A stretch of DNA of 64,000 nucleotides from NCBI GenBank assembly GCA_936432065.2, contig OW386293.2, forward strand, positions 49,137,923 through 49,201,922, read 5' to 3'. Shown here piece after piece: positions 31,986 to 41,766 of the stretch. This DNA is from Rutpela maculata. Its lineage: Eukaryota; Arthropoda; Insecta; Coleoptera; Cerambycidae. A program made the translations under genes and the position numbers. The notes below the pieces were generated by a model. The model saw only the letters and a list, made by a program, of their open reading frames with translations, ran no database searches and was not told where the DNA came from. The stretch's first letter is position 1, and each line of letters starts with the position of its first letter.

Positions 31986-33305
31986 AGAAGAACGCACTAC
32001 CGGGCGTCAAAATGACGCGACACCAATTTATTTCTCAGGGGGCGCCAGTCGAGTGCTACCCCGTTCTTCTACCTCCCAGACGGGTTCGAGATAAGATGCA
32101 CTTCGATATCCGAATAATGGACCAAGGCTGCACTACCTCAGATCTTTAACGGCGCTCTCTCTGGCCGTGAATTCCTCTATTTAGGTTTTTGTACTTTTTA
32201 AAAGCTAAATTTTTGCATAAAAAAATCCCGATCGAAGAATTTCTCTTCGGTGGGATTAATTTTTGTCGTGCGGATCACGTTTTTGTCTGCTAATAACGGA
32301 CTCTACACCCGAGGATTTCTGAGAAAAACGCATAAAAAATCCCTATCGAACCTCCGTACAACAACTAGAAGGTCGAGTGTGGTGCATTAACTCGACATCC
32401 GGTTTTCGGTACGAAAATTACAGGGATTATAGACCAGCAACAAGTCTCAAGTTCAATTAAGATGCAATAGTTCAAAGAATCCGTTTATTTAACAGATATG
32501 GTTATACAAAAAAAAGGCAGGTTATAGCAAAATTCTTATTGTAAGAATCGCGCCTTCCCCAATTAAGACAAATGGCTTTCAGACCATACAAGTGAGAGCG
32601 CTTACGCTAACGATCGATTAGGTAGAAAATATTCATGCATACCTTCTCAGAATAAAAATGCGAGCCTTTTAGGGAAGTCTTAGACTCTTTATAATTTTAT
32701 AATTACAGCTGACTGATTATAACTTAAAAAAGTATTACTAAATAAATTTAGTTTCGCTAGAGACTACCTAGCTTTAAAGTTCTCGTATCGTGGCGGTTCA
32801 CGTGCTCAAACACATTCATGAGGACTATGACTGCATAAGTTTGTTTTGCGTTCGATTAGTCCACAACTTACTTGCCCCTATGCAGTTGTTCAATATTAGC
32901 AAAATTACAACGACCCACCTCCGAGTGACTTTTAGACAAAATTAAATTTTTGGTTTTTTATGCACAAGGCGTTTTCCTCTATAACTTTATTTTTTGAAAA
33001 GCCCTGGTATTGGCTTTCCTACCATCTCTTTGTATGGACTACTCAACGAGCTCGACCAAATTGCGAGCCGTTGAGCGAATCCAAACTCTTTCTATGCGAG
33101 AAACCGGCCTTGTGCATGTGCATTGTTTTTTATCAAATTTTTGCTTATCTGCGCTACGCCGTCTTTGTCAAAATCGTCGGTTTCGCCTCTTGGATGCATT
33201 GCATCGTTAAGATTGTATGCTCATACTTTAAAACACGACATTCAATGACCGTACCTCAATGGCCCTTGGTGGAAGAATAAAAATGGAAAATATTTCAATA
33301 TTTTT
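31986..33305. other. No recognised gene; small inverted repeat at 31983-32079
   Basis: 'gtagaagaacgcactac' (31983) is mirrored by 'gtgctaccccgttcttctac' ending near 32079. The phrase 'ggcgccagtcgag' on the other strand would resemble a retroelement primer-binding site, but no LTR pair was seen. GC is above average at 33000-33270, where a 106-codon frame has no motif. Confidence 0.4.
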
Positions 33306-33307
33306 TA

Positions 33308-33617
33308 AAGTACCTTTTTGGAGTACCTTTTAAACTGGCTTCGGGGTACCTTTGAAAAATTAATCTTTAAGTTCAATTTCGGCGTACTTTTGATAAATTG
33401 ATTTTCAAGCCAAATTTCAATGCAGTTTTGAAAAATTAATCTGCAAGTGAAATTTTGGCGTACTTTTGATAAATCAATTTTCAAGCCAAACTTCGACGCA
33501 GTTTTGAAAAATTAATCTGCAAGTGAAATTTTGGCGTACTTTTGATAAATCAATTTTCAAGCCATATTTCGACGCAGTTTTGAAAAATTAATCTGCAAGT
33601 GAAATTTTGGCGTACTT
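33308..33617 (+). repeat. Tandem array, 76-bp period built from two related 38-mers
   Basis: 'ggcgtac' recurs at 33381, 33457, 33533 and 33609, exactly 76 bp apart. Each unit is a pair of similar 38-bp halves, one with 'gaaaaattaatctgcaagtg' and one with 'gataaatcaattttcaagcc'. The array begins with more degenerate units ('ggagtaccttt', 'ggggtaccttt') near 33310-33355. Confidence 0.9.
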
Positions 33618-33619
33618 TA

Positions 33620-34381
33620 AAAAAATATATTATTCTTTCTAAGTTCGACTTTGTTGCACCTCTGAAAAAGTATATTATTCTTAAATCCTTGTTATTATAT
33701 ACTTTCGCTCTCATATCCTGAACCAAAACATATTTTCCTAAGTGAAAATGCGGTGTTTCTTCGAATTTTCACCTGGTCATTTCTAACGCCTTATAGAACT
33801 CATGACGGCCCTTATGGACTGGTCTGTGCCTCTGCAGACTCTTAAAAATGTCCTTAAATGAAATTTTTGCCTAAGTCGACTACAACCAGCGACCAGTTCT
33901 AAGTTCAACATGTATTAGTTTTAAGCCCATGTGGCATAAACATATTATTAATATTAAACCCACACTACGATAAAAATTTCGCCATTTTGTTATTGTAATT
34001 GTCCAGTACTGTTTTTGGTTAATATATTGCTCAATTTTTCTATCCGTTTAAAACATTTACGTTAGAAAAAATTTCAATCCGCCATCATTTTAATTTTTTA
34101 AATTTTGACTTCAGATTCGTAATGAGCGGTTCCAAAAACATAAATTCCATATATTTCAAAAATAAATCAGCAATACTTTTTCGAATATTAAATATCTAAA
34201 TTTAGGGGTGGTTTCGTTTCCGCCCCTTGAAGGTGAGAGCAAGTACTGGGACCATATAAGAATTCAAGATGATATCTTATACTACAATAATAACCAATAA
34301 AAAAAATACCATTGCATATGAGTTTATTTCTAAATTTTACATATTTTTGACTTCTAGGTACGGTGCTCTCTGGACACTAAT
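33620..34381. other. No gene seen
   Basis: AT-rich; nothing recognised except a short resemblance of 34075-34160 to 190-420. Confidence 0.4.
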
Positions 34382-34735
34382 AATATTACATACGATTAAT
34401 TCACTCATTAATATCCCATTTTTGGGATCATTGCATTATTAAAAAGTTATTATTAGTGGTAAGACAGCTAGATCAGCTTTTGGCAGCCTTGACCGAACGC
34501 CAACGTCGATGCCAACATGTATTATTATTTAAATTTTGTTTATATTTTTTTTTCTCAAAACTTGTTACCCAAAAAATACAATTCGTGTAAGTTTATTATT
34601 AAATATTTAATCAGATAATAAACTGTCAATTAACACTCCTTATATTACTACGAGTGGACAACCGCGCACTTGAAAAGATTTTACCGACAAAATTTTAAAC
34701 ATTAGTGGTATTACACACGATAACGTTACAGAATA
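34382..34735 (-). repeat. Short inverted relative of the 1.46-kb tandem unit
   Basis: On the minus strand the first bases ('gtgtgtaataccactaatg', then 'aaaattttgtcgg' and 'aataaactg') match the start of the 15179 unit, and the last ('aatgagtgaattaatc') match its end, followed at once by 'gtatgtaatatta', the start of another unit. The 1.1-kb middle is missing. Confidence 0.7.
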
Positions 34736-35089
34736 GATATAATCAAGTTATTACTTGTCAGTTGTCACTTGCTGTTTATTAAAAAAATATATCAGTACAG
34801 TAGCATTATAAGTATTATTAAAAAGATAATATTAAAATTTTCAAGATTACCAAAAATATAAATATTCAAAATTTTGCTTCTAAAAATAGTCCAGTGTATT
34901 TAAATGGAAAAGGTGTATTGGTACGGAAATACTTAGAACATAAGGGATTTGAATGAAACTTCTTGTGCAATGTTCTCTGAAAATAATTAGTTAAAAACGG
35001 GCAAATCAATATATTTTTATTAGAACTAAAAAAAATATATACGTAGAAGTATTTACGTAAAACTTCTCTTTCTAATTAGCACTTATGAT

Positions 35090-36960
35090 TTATTTATTAT
35101 CTTTTCTGTAGAATAACTACTATGTATATTTTTTTAACTAAAAATACATCAGGTTTTCTTCCTAACACTATATCTACATTTTAAACTACATTCAAAATAT
35201 TATTTTCCTCTATCGTTTTTTTAATTACTTATTTTTTAGAGTGACCACCCTGTGTACTTTTCACTGAAAGTATGTCAGTATATTCTCGATAATTGTGTCA
35301 GTTATAGACTGTAATTATTTTTTATAGTTACCGTCCTTTTTATTTTTCATGCTACTTCCACATCCAGTGGAACTATAGTATCGACAAAAAATTTTTTTTA
35401 AATTTTTATTGTTCAAATAGGCTTAGAATATCATAAAACGTCGAGATTTTAAGTTTGGGCGAAAAAAAATTTCTGTCTGTCTGTCTGTAACTTTTTTTGT
35501 GCGCACGTTTACTCTGGAACTGTTTAAGATATTGACTTGAAATTTGGTACACATATGTACTTTGACAAGATCTGGAACTAGATTATATTTTCATCTCGTT
35601 CCGTGGAAGGGTTGGGGGGTAAATTGGGGTAAATTTGAGGTAAATAGCTAAATCAAGCAGGTGAGAGTCCAGAAAATTGGTACTTAGTATATACAAGAGA
35701 AGCTAAAGTATCAAACAAATTTTTGGCATTAGCCACCCCCATTACCACCCCCACCATTATTAAAGGGGATGTGATTTAGTGTGTGTACAAGAACCAGAAA
35801 CCTCAAAATATTGTTTTACTTCATCAACCCCCCACTACCACCGCCCTATCACCACCCCCACCCCACTACCGATGTGGGGTATCGTTTTATAGGTTTTTGG
35901 GGTAGACGATTTCAAATATTATATAATTAAAGTTCCATAAGGAATTATTTCCACATACAACATTTTTTCGTTGTGAGTGACTTGGATAGAAAATCTGGAT
36001 GTGGAAGTCGAGATTCCTTGGGCAGCGATTTTTTTTTCCAGTTGTCTTAACTACATGCGAAATATTTTATATCCGTTACATTTTTTCATAAGTTTCTTTT
36101 ATGGTGACGACTCTGTATAACTTTTTTTTAAATTTTCCTTGACACTTGTGTTAACTGCATGCGGGATATTATCGTCCTTCGTTACATATCTTTAAATATT
36201 TCTTTGGATGCCTGCGCTATATATTTATCACACTTTTGCGTTGACAGTTGCATTAATTACATGCGAAATATTATCGTCCTTCGTAATATTTTTTTGGAAT
36301 GACAACCCTGTATATTTTTCATCCTTGACAGTAGTGTTAACTATACGCGAAATATTATCGCCCTCCACATTTTTTTATTGTTTTTTTTTAAGGTGACCAA
36401 CCTGTATATTTTCTTCCTTGACGGTTGTGCCACCTACATGCGAAACATTATCGATCTCCATCAATTTTTTTAATTGTTTAGGGTGATCATCCAGTGTATT
36501 TTTCAGAATTTTCTTCGTTAACATTTGTTTTTGTTAACTGTATGCGAAATATTGTACTTCTACGTTACAGTTTTTTTTTCATTAATTTTTTTTGGGTGAC
36601 CACCCTGTATATTTTTTAAATATTATTACATTCTGTAACATTGCATTTCGTTATATTTTTTGGCCACCCTATATATTGCTTTATATTTTTCATTTTTAAT
36701 AGTTGTGTTAACTACATGCAAAATATTTTATTGTCTTCTGTCGCATTTTTTCATTCTTTTTTTAGGGTGAACCACCCTGTACATTTTTCATATTTTTCTA
36801 CATGCCAAATATTTCTATCTTTAGTCACATTTTTTCCTTCATAATATTTTTTATGGAGTCCACCCTGTATATTTTTGAACGAAAGTATACCTCAGTCCTT
36901 CATTGGCAGTAGCATCAACATCCTACAAAATATTATAGTTCTGTGTCAAGTGGTTTTTAG
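35090..36960 (+). repeat. Left tandem array of ~100-bp units
   Basis: About ten units can be counted from the core 'catgcgaaatatt' or variants near 35187, 36056, 36150, 36257, 36347, 36437, 36541, 36714, 36799 and 36920. Unit borders often contain 'gggtgaccaccctgtatatt'. Units are diverged. The array is broken by family D copy C. Confidence 0.8.
35354..36028 (-). repeat. Family D repeat, copy C (675 bp, inverted)
   Basis: Inverted relative to copies A, B and D: it begins 'acttccacatccagtgga' and ends '...ccttgggcagcga' plus a T run. It inserted into the left tandem array, so it is younger than the array. Confidence 0.8.
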
Positions 36961-37112
36961 ATATAGTCCCAACAGGCTGACGGAAGTAAATGGCCTTAAT
37001 TTTTGGAATCTACTACCTTAATTTTTGGAATCTACTTCTCTCCGAGAATTTTCCGGATTTTCAGGTTTTAGTGTAAGTAAATTGCGAAAATGAAAGCCAC
37101 TAAATTCCGTCG

Positions 37113-37136
37113 GTCTGTCTGTCTGTCTGTCTGTCG
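37113..37136 (+). repeat. (GTCT)n microsatellite
   Basis: Five to six GTCT units in the centre of the foldback element. Confidence 0.85.
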
Positions 37137-37459
37137 GCGCTATATTTACAAAACCACTTGACGGAGAAGAATAAAAATCTTTGGTATGTAGTTGACGCTA
37201 CTACCCACAAGGAACTTCCGTTGAAAGATATTGGTGAAGTCCAAAAAAAGTATAAATATGGAAAATAATAAGACAGAAGACAGCAATATTTGGCATGTAG
37301 TTAATTGTCAAGGAAGAAAAATATGGAAAAAATATTAGGGTGGTCACCAGAAAATAAATGAAAAACGTGATGGAGAACGATAGTTTTTTACATACAAATA
37401 ACACAACTGCCAAGGAAGAAAGGTATGAAAAAAACCTAAAAAACGACAATAGTATATTA

Positions 37460-37572
37460 AAGTATAAGTGGATATTAAGGTCTTTAAAACACGCGCAATT
37501 TTTCGAGCACGATGGCGCAGCCGGAGTGCTAGAAATAAAGTGTTTTAAAGACCAGTTATCCACGAATACTTT
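37460..37572. mobile_element. Small palindromic insertion (113 bp)
   Basis: 'aagtataagtggatatt' and 'aggtctttaaaacac' are mirrored by 'gtgttttaaagacca' and 'ttatccacgaatactt', with a GC-rich loop ('cacgatggcgcagccgga'). Confidence 0.75.
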
Positions 37573-37763
37573 ACGCTATTTTTTTTATTGGTACACTTTG
37601 AAATCATAAATACTGGTATTATTACTACAAAAAATGGAAATAAGAATTAAGAATGTAAAATGGTTGAATTCGTGATGTGACATCACGATACCTGTCAGTG
37701 TCATGAAAATGAGAAAACAAAAATTAATTTGCAATCTGTCACATAAAAGCAGAATCGCGGTTA

Positions 37764-37877
37764 ATACCGCAAAAATTGGAAGACGCTTCTAAAAAAGAAT
37801 ACGACAAGTTCACCAAATGGATGGAAGAGCAAAAAATAACAGGTACAGATGAACGAGTTGTACTTGCTTACCTTTGA
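37764..37877 (+). pseudogene. Crypton tyrosine-recombinase N-terminal fragment
   Basis: A 37-codon frame reads 'KLEDASKKEYDKFTKWME' then 'EQKITGTDERVVLAYL' and stops. This matches in pattern the core-binding start of the Crypton recombinase at 44183 ('GHEYQLFTEWRNLNKTKTVS'...'ILLVYFVEKA'), although the two differ in sequence. In such families this region is the SAM-like N-terminal domain before the catalytic domain. Only this part is present, inside the right tandem array. An X-box-like 'gttgccatggtaac' follows at 37879. Confidence 0.55.
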
Positions 37878-38530
37878 TGTTGCCATGGTAACTTTAAAAC
37901 GCGCGTTTTTCAAACTTGGATTTAAACACTCTGAGGCGTACTTTAAATAAGCAAAATAGGGTACCAATAAAAAAAACATTTTAAGAATGTGATGGAGAAT
38001 GATAATATTTCGCATGCTGATAAACACATTTATATAGGAAGTAAAATATTTAAAAAATATGTAGAGGGTGATCACCCTAAAAAAATAATGAAAAAAGTGT
38101 GACGGATAACTGTAATCTTTGACATGTAGTCAACAAAACTGTCAAGGAAGAAAAGTATAAAAAGTTGTACAGGGTGGTCAGTGGTGACCCTAAAAAAAAA
38201 AAAAATATATGAAAAAATGTGACCGATCATATTTCGCATGTAGTTACCTCAACAGTAGGGAAGAAAAATTTGAAAAATATACAAGGTGGTCACGATGAAA
38301 TATAATTATAGTGGATATAATATTTGGACTGTAGTTAAACAATTACCGATAGTGACACACTTTTAGTGAAATGTATAGAGGGTAGTTATTCTAAAAAAAT
38401 AACTAATTAAGAAACGGCGGAGGGAAATATTATTTGGAATGTAGTTGTCACTATTACCAGGAAGAAAGCCTCCTACAGAAAAAGAACGAAAAGTATTAAA
38501 TGAAGCGGGAAGTTTAACGTAAATACTTTT

Positions 38531-38704
38531 TTATTATACTTCTTTGGAAACAACCTTATTTTCATCTGTATTAGTAATAATGTAAGAGCTTTTTTCTGAA
38601 ATCGATCGGCAAGATCGAAAAATGCACAATTCCAGTGTTTTAGTCCGTTGCTAAGAAACTATCAGAAAACAGACCGGAAAAGATCCGTTGCCAAGCAACG
38701 ATCA
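38531..38704. other. Spacer with RFX-like motif
   Basis: Contains 'gttgccaagcaac' at 38687-38699; no gene. Confidence 0.4.
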
Positions 38705-38760
38705 ATAAAACCGTACGGGAATGTTACATTACAAAGTAACATTCCCGTACGGTTTTTTAT
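38705..38760. repeat. Near-perfect hairpin, 23-bp stem
   Basis: 'aaaaccgtacgggaatgtta' on the left is repeated as exact complement on the right around an 8-nt loop. It could be the core of a palindromic MITE; the outer sequence is not clearly paired. Confidence 0.8.
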
Positions 38761-38904
38761 GTATATTTTAGACAGTAAATAAATACACGCAGACAAACCA
38801 ACTCACATTAAAATTGCATTTATTAGAATACAGTTAGATTGTAATGAAGAAATGTTATGTATTAATACAAATTCCTTAATTTATAACACTATTGATTGTG
38901 ATTT

Positions 38905-39050
38905 CAGAAAAAATAGTATGTGTATTTCGGTGTGAAAGCACATTCCCGGACTTCGATGCTTGTTGGCCTCGGCTAGCGCCTCGGCCAACAATTTGCATCG
39001 TCATCCGGGAATGTATTGCGTTCACACCTAAATACACAATATACTATTTC
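38905..39050. mobile_element. Palindromic MITE (~146 bp)
   Basis: Arms 'atagtatgtgtatttcggtg' to 'gatgcttgttggcc' pair with 'ggccaacaatttgcatcg' to 'cacaatatactattt'. The loop is 'tcggctagcgcctc'. The 72-codon frame across it is a by-product. Confidence 0.75.
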
Positions 39051-39341
39051 GGACTAGCGTACGGAAACAGAGCACGGGAAAAGTTTTTCCGATCTCCGTG
39101 CGCTGAATGAATAAAAATACCGAATATATAGCTTTAAAATAGAAATATACAGCAAAGTAAACTAAATTTAAGTAAGTCTATATGATATCTGATATTTAAC
39201 ATGTACCTATTTTGTATTTTAATTCGTAAATGTTTGAATATTTGGATGAACTTCTGTAATATTTTTTGACGTTTTGTCAACCTTATCTGACATAGACTAA
39301 TTTAAAACAAATCACCTTTGAAATATTTTGAGAGTAACTGT
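39051..39341. other. AT-rich spacer, no gene seen
   Basis: Nothing recognised. Confidence 0.4.
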
Positions 39342-40000
39342 AGGGTACATACTACATATAAGTATATATGTTTTCATAACTATGGTTATCATAATAACAA
39401 AAATGAATTAACAACAAAAATAGTAGATTGTAATACAAGTGTTGCAAGGGCTTCATTGCAAAACGATGTATGAAAGTAGGAACACGAGCGCAGCGAGTGT
39501 TCCTATCATACGAGTTTTGCAATGAAGCTTGCCACACGTGTGTTACATACTATTTTTTCTACGGTTGTGAAGTTATTTCCCTTTTCAAAGTCTTTCCAAA
39601 ATTTTAAATTTGCTGCTTGTCAGATTTTATTTAAACTGACATTTTCAGCTGTCATTCTGAAGTAAGAAAATTTGACTTTGTAATTGCAATTCATGTGTAA
39701 TTAATGTATATTTATAGAATTTAATTGTTATTACCAGTAAGTAATATGAAATTCTTTAAGGTAAACACACTATTTTATTCCGGTGCGTGAAGATGTAATC
39801 AAGGCGTGTGGCAAATTATTTGCTGCACGGCGTGCGGCAAAGTGATATTTTTTGCACTCATTTTGAAGTTAGAAAATTTGACTTTCAGCAAAATCGTAGA
39901 AAAAATATATTTTAAAATTGAATATAGTCCTTTCGATACCCTTTTATTAATATTTTATTTAATAGTCGTAATGGCTATATTGGTGACCTGCCCTATATTA
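39342..40000. repeat. Repeat E copy 1, with an inserted palindrome
   Basis: Starts 'gtagggtacatactacatat' and includes at 39895-39995 the block complementary to 43935-44010. The same two end blocks are joined in 43935-44097 (complement), so the middle here (about 39420-39890) is an insertion. Another copy is at 40336-40535. Confidence 0.65.
39420..39552. mobile_element. Palindromic MITE (~133 bp)
   Basis: 'cttcattgcaaaacgatgta' pairs with 'atacgagttttgcaatgaag', and outward 'atagtagattgtaataca' with 'tgtgttacatactatt'. The loop is 'gagcgcagcgagtg'. Confidence 0.8.
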
Positions 40001-40189
40001 TTCCCTACATTTTTTAAACCAACTTATCAAAAGTATCAATTTCTTCTATGCACTCTGGTGAAGTATTTAATGATTTAAGTAATTGTTTCTTATTGAATAA
40101 GTATAGTATATTGTTAGGGATTAATTATTTCATTTTTATTCGCCATTTATTAAATCATTATTATATGAATTATTATTGGTTATTATTGA

Positions 40190-40700
40190 CATGCTTGCAC
40201 TAAGGATTATGTTATTGCAGAAATAAGTTTTCCTTGTATTATATTATTTTGTCAGTTAAATCTGACTTTTCTTTTTTAAATGTCATCTTAAATATTGATA
40301 CCTTGGTAAGTTGGTTTCTTCCTTGTAGGGGGAGTATATGTAGGGTACATACTACATATATGTATATTATAAAAATATAACCATTACGGCTATTAAATAA
40401 AATATTAATAAAAGGGTTTCGAAAGGATTATATTCAATTTTAAAATATAATTTTTTGGTGTTAATTCATTTTTGTTATTATGATAACCATAGTTATGAAA
40501 ACATATATACTTATATGTAGTATGTACCCTACATATACTCCCCTCCTACAACGAAGAAACCAACTTACCAAGGTATCAATATTTAAGATGACATTTAAAA
40601 AATAAAAGTCAGTTTTGATTGATATATGACAAAATAACGTAACACAAGGAAACTTATTTTTGTAATCACATTATCCTTAATGCGAGTATGTTATATGTCA
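40190..40700. repeat. Foldback with ~150-bp arms around repeat E copy 2
   Basis: The left arm 'aaatgtcatcttaaatattg' plus 'ataccttggtaagttggttt' (40280-40320) is mirrored by 'aaaccaacttaccaaggtat' (40556-40578) and onward. Between the arms, 40336-40535 is a repeat E copy ending 'tgtagtatgtaccctacata'. Confidence 0.75.
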
Positions 40701-41660
40701 TTGGTGAATTGAAATAAAATAGCATGTATTTGACTGATGCTAAGTGGAATAAAAGCTCGCAATCATATTTGGATTGAGCGTCTTTAACCCTTTCACTGCG
40801 GGAGTGGATTTTGCATTCCGTGCCCTGTGTGCGGCATTAGGCAGCCTATGCGTGTTTGTCCGCTTCCCGCAATTGAACCATAAACACGTTTTGCGGGTAT
40901 ATAAGCTTCCCGCAGTTGCAACATGTGATTCAAAAATTATTGGACGGCTAACGCACCACTAGTGTGCGCCTAGGATTGCTTTTGACAATAAAAAAGAAAG
41001 GCATTTAAAAAAATAATCTTTTTTATTCATTACAAACTAACACAACGAACTAAACGTGTAAAATAAACGTAAACAACCCCGTAAAAAGAGCACGCAGTCC
41101 ACGTATTTGGAGGAGATCGAATGCAAAGGAGTGGGGACCGCCGGCGATTACACGAAAGTTAACGCATGTACAAAGCATATTCAACTGCATATTCGTCCGA
41201 TTGCCGCAGTCCAGGACCTGAAACCAACCACTGAAAAAAATAACGTCACCCACACCACAAGACCACAAATAATTTGCGGGATTTTACGTCACTCGCAGCG
41301 AAAGGGTTAATAGGTAATTGATAAAAATAGCAAACATGTGCTAAGTGAATGAAAGTTCGCAATCGTAATTGGATTGAGCGTCTTTAATAGGTAAATGATA
41401 AAAATAGCAAACATGTGCTAAGTGAATGAAAGTTCACAATCTATAAATTGAGCGTCTTTAGTAGCATGCATGTGCTAAGTAAATTAGAGTTCACAATCTA
41501 TAAATTGAGCGTCTTTTCGAACTGATTGAGTGCATAGAAGAAATAAATTGAGGTAAGTGATAAAATAAAATAGCATGTATTTGACGATGCTAAGTGAATA
41601 TGAAAGTTTACAACCGAGCATTTAGAGCGTCGAGATTGAGCGTCTTTCAGTAAATTAAAA
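40701..41660 (+). repeat. Tandem array of ~75-bp units
   Basis: Units end with 'attgagcgtcttta' and contain 'gctaagtgaatgaaagttc'. Ends are visible near 40784, 41388, 41461, 41517 and 41648. The first unit is broken by a piggyBac-type MITE. Unit lengths vary from about 56 to 90 bp. Confidence 0.8.
40788..41306. mobile_element. piggyBac-type MITE, 519 bp, TTAA TSD
   Basis: TTAA at 40784-40787 and 41307-41310 flank ends 'ccctttcactgcggga' and, in complement, 'ccctttcgctgcgagt'. TTAA target and CCC-starting TIRs are the piggyBac signature. Joining the flanks restores a unit of the surrounding tandem array ('gcgtctttaataggtaa'), which confirms the borders. No transposase. Confidence 0.92.
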
Positions 41661-41724
41661 TTGATTGATTGAATAGCATAGTTAATAAAAATGAATTAAT
41701 TAAAATAGTTAATAATAGATACAT

Positions 41725-41766
41725 TGATAAGCTGGAAAAAAAATGTAGGGAGCAATATAGAGTACC
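41725..41766 (-). repeat. Displaced end of repeat E, cut off by the insertion to its right
   Basis: 'aaatgtagggagcaatatag' is close to the complement of 39982-40020 ('ctatattattccctacattt'). In copy 1 it continues into 'ggtcaccaatatagcc'; here that continuation appears only at 43933, beyond 2.2 kb of other DNA. Confidence 0.6.

Larger units (their letters stand above)
35040..38530. mobile_element. 3.5-kb foldback element with inverted tandem-array arms
   Basis: The left arm (35040-36960, minus a family D insertion) and right arm (about 37280-38530) are made of degenerate ~90-115-bp repeats in opposite orientation. The unit in the left arm reads 'ccctgtatatttttcat', 'ccttgacagttgtgttaact', 'acatgcgaaatattatcg' and 'gttacattttttcat'. 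Outer ends also pair: the complement of 35055 ('gttttacgtaaatactt') matches 'gtttaacgtaaatactt' near 38511. There is no transposase. The centre holds a (GTCT)n tract, a small palindrome and a Crypton fragment. Confidence 0.75.
37280..38530 (-). repeat. Right tandem array of ~100-bp units (inverted)
   Basis: Units such as 'aatatttggcatgtagtt', 'gtcaaggaagaaaaatatg' and 'agggtggtcacc' are complements of the left-array unit. About seven cores are visible (near 37289, 37383, 37995, 38130, 38229, 38320, 38430). The array is interrupted at about 37440-37990. Confidence 0.75.

Noticed and set aside
32960..33280. 106-codon open frame in GC-richer DNA
   Set aside because: No recognisable domain, signal peptide, or exon borders; a second overlapping frame is equally open. 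Left as unassigned.
33308..33617. CRISPR-like array
   Set aside because: Units are contiguous with no spacers and the genome is eukaryotic; it is a minisatellite.
37358..37609. Open frames on both strands in the centre of the foldback
   Set aside because: They cross the tandem array and a palindromic insertion; similarity between strands is explained by the inverted repeats.
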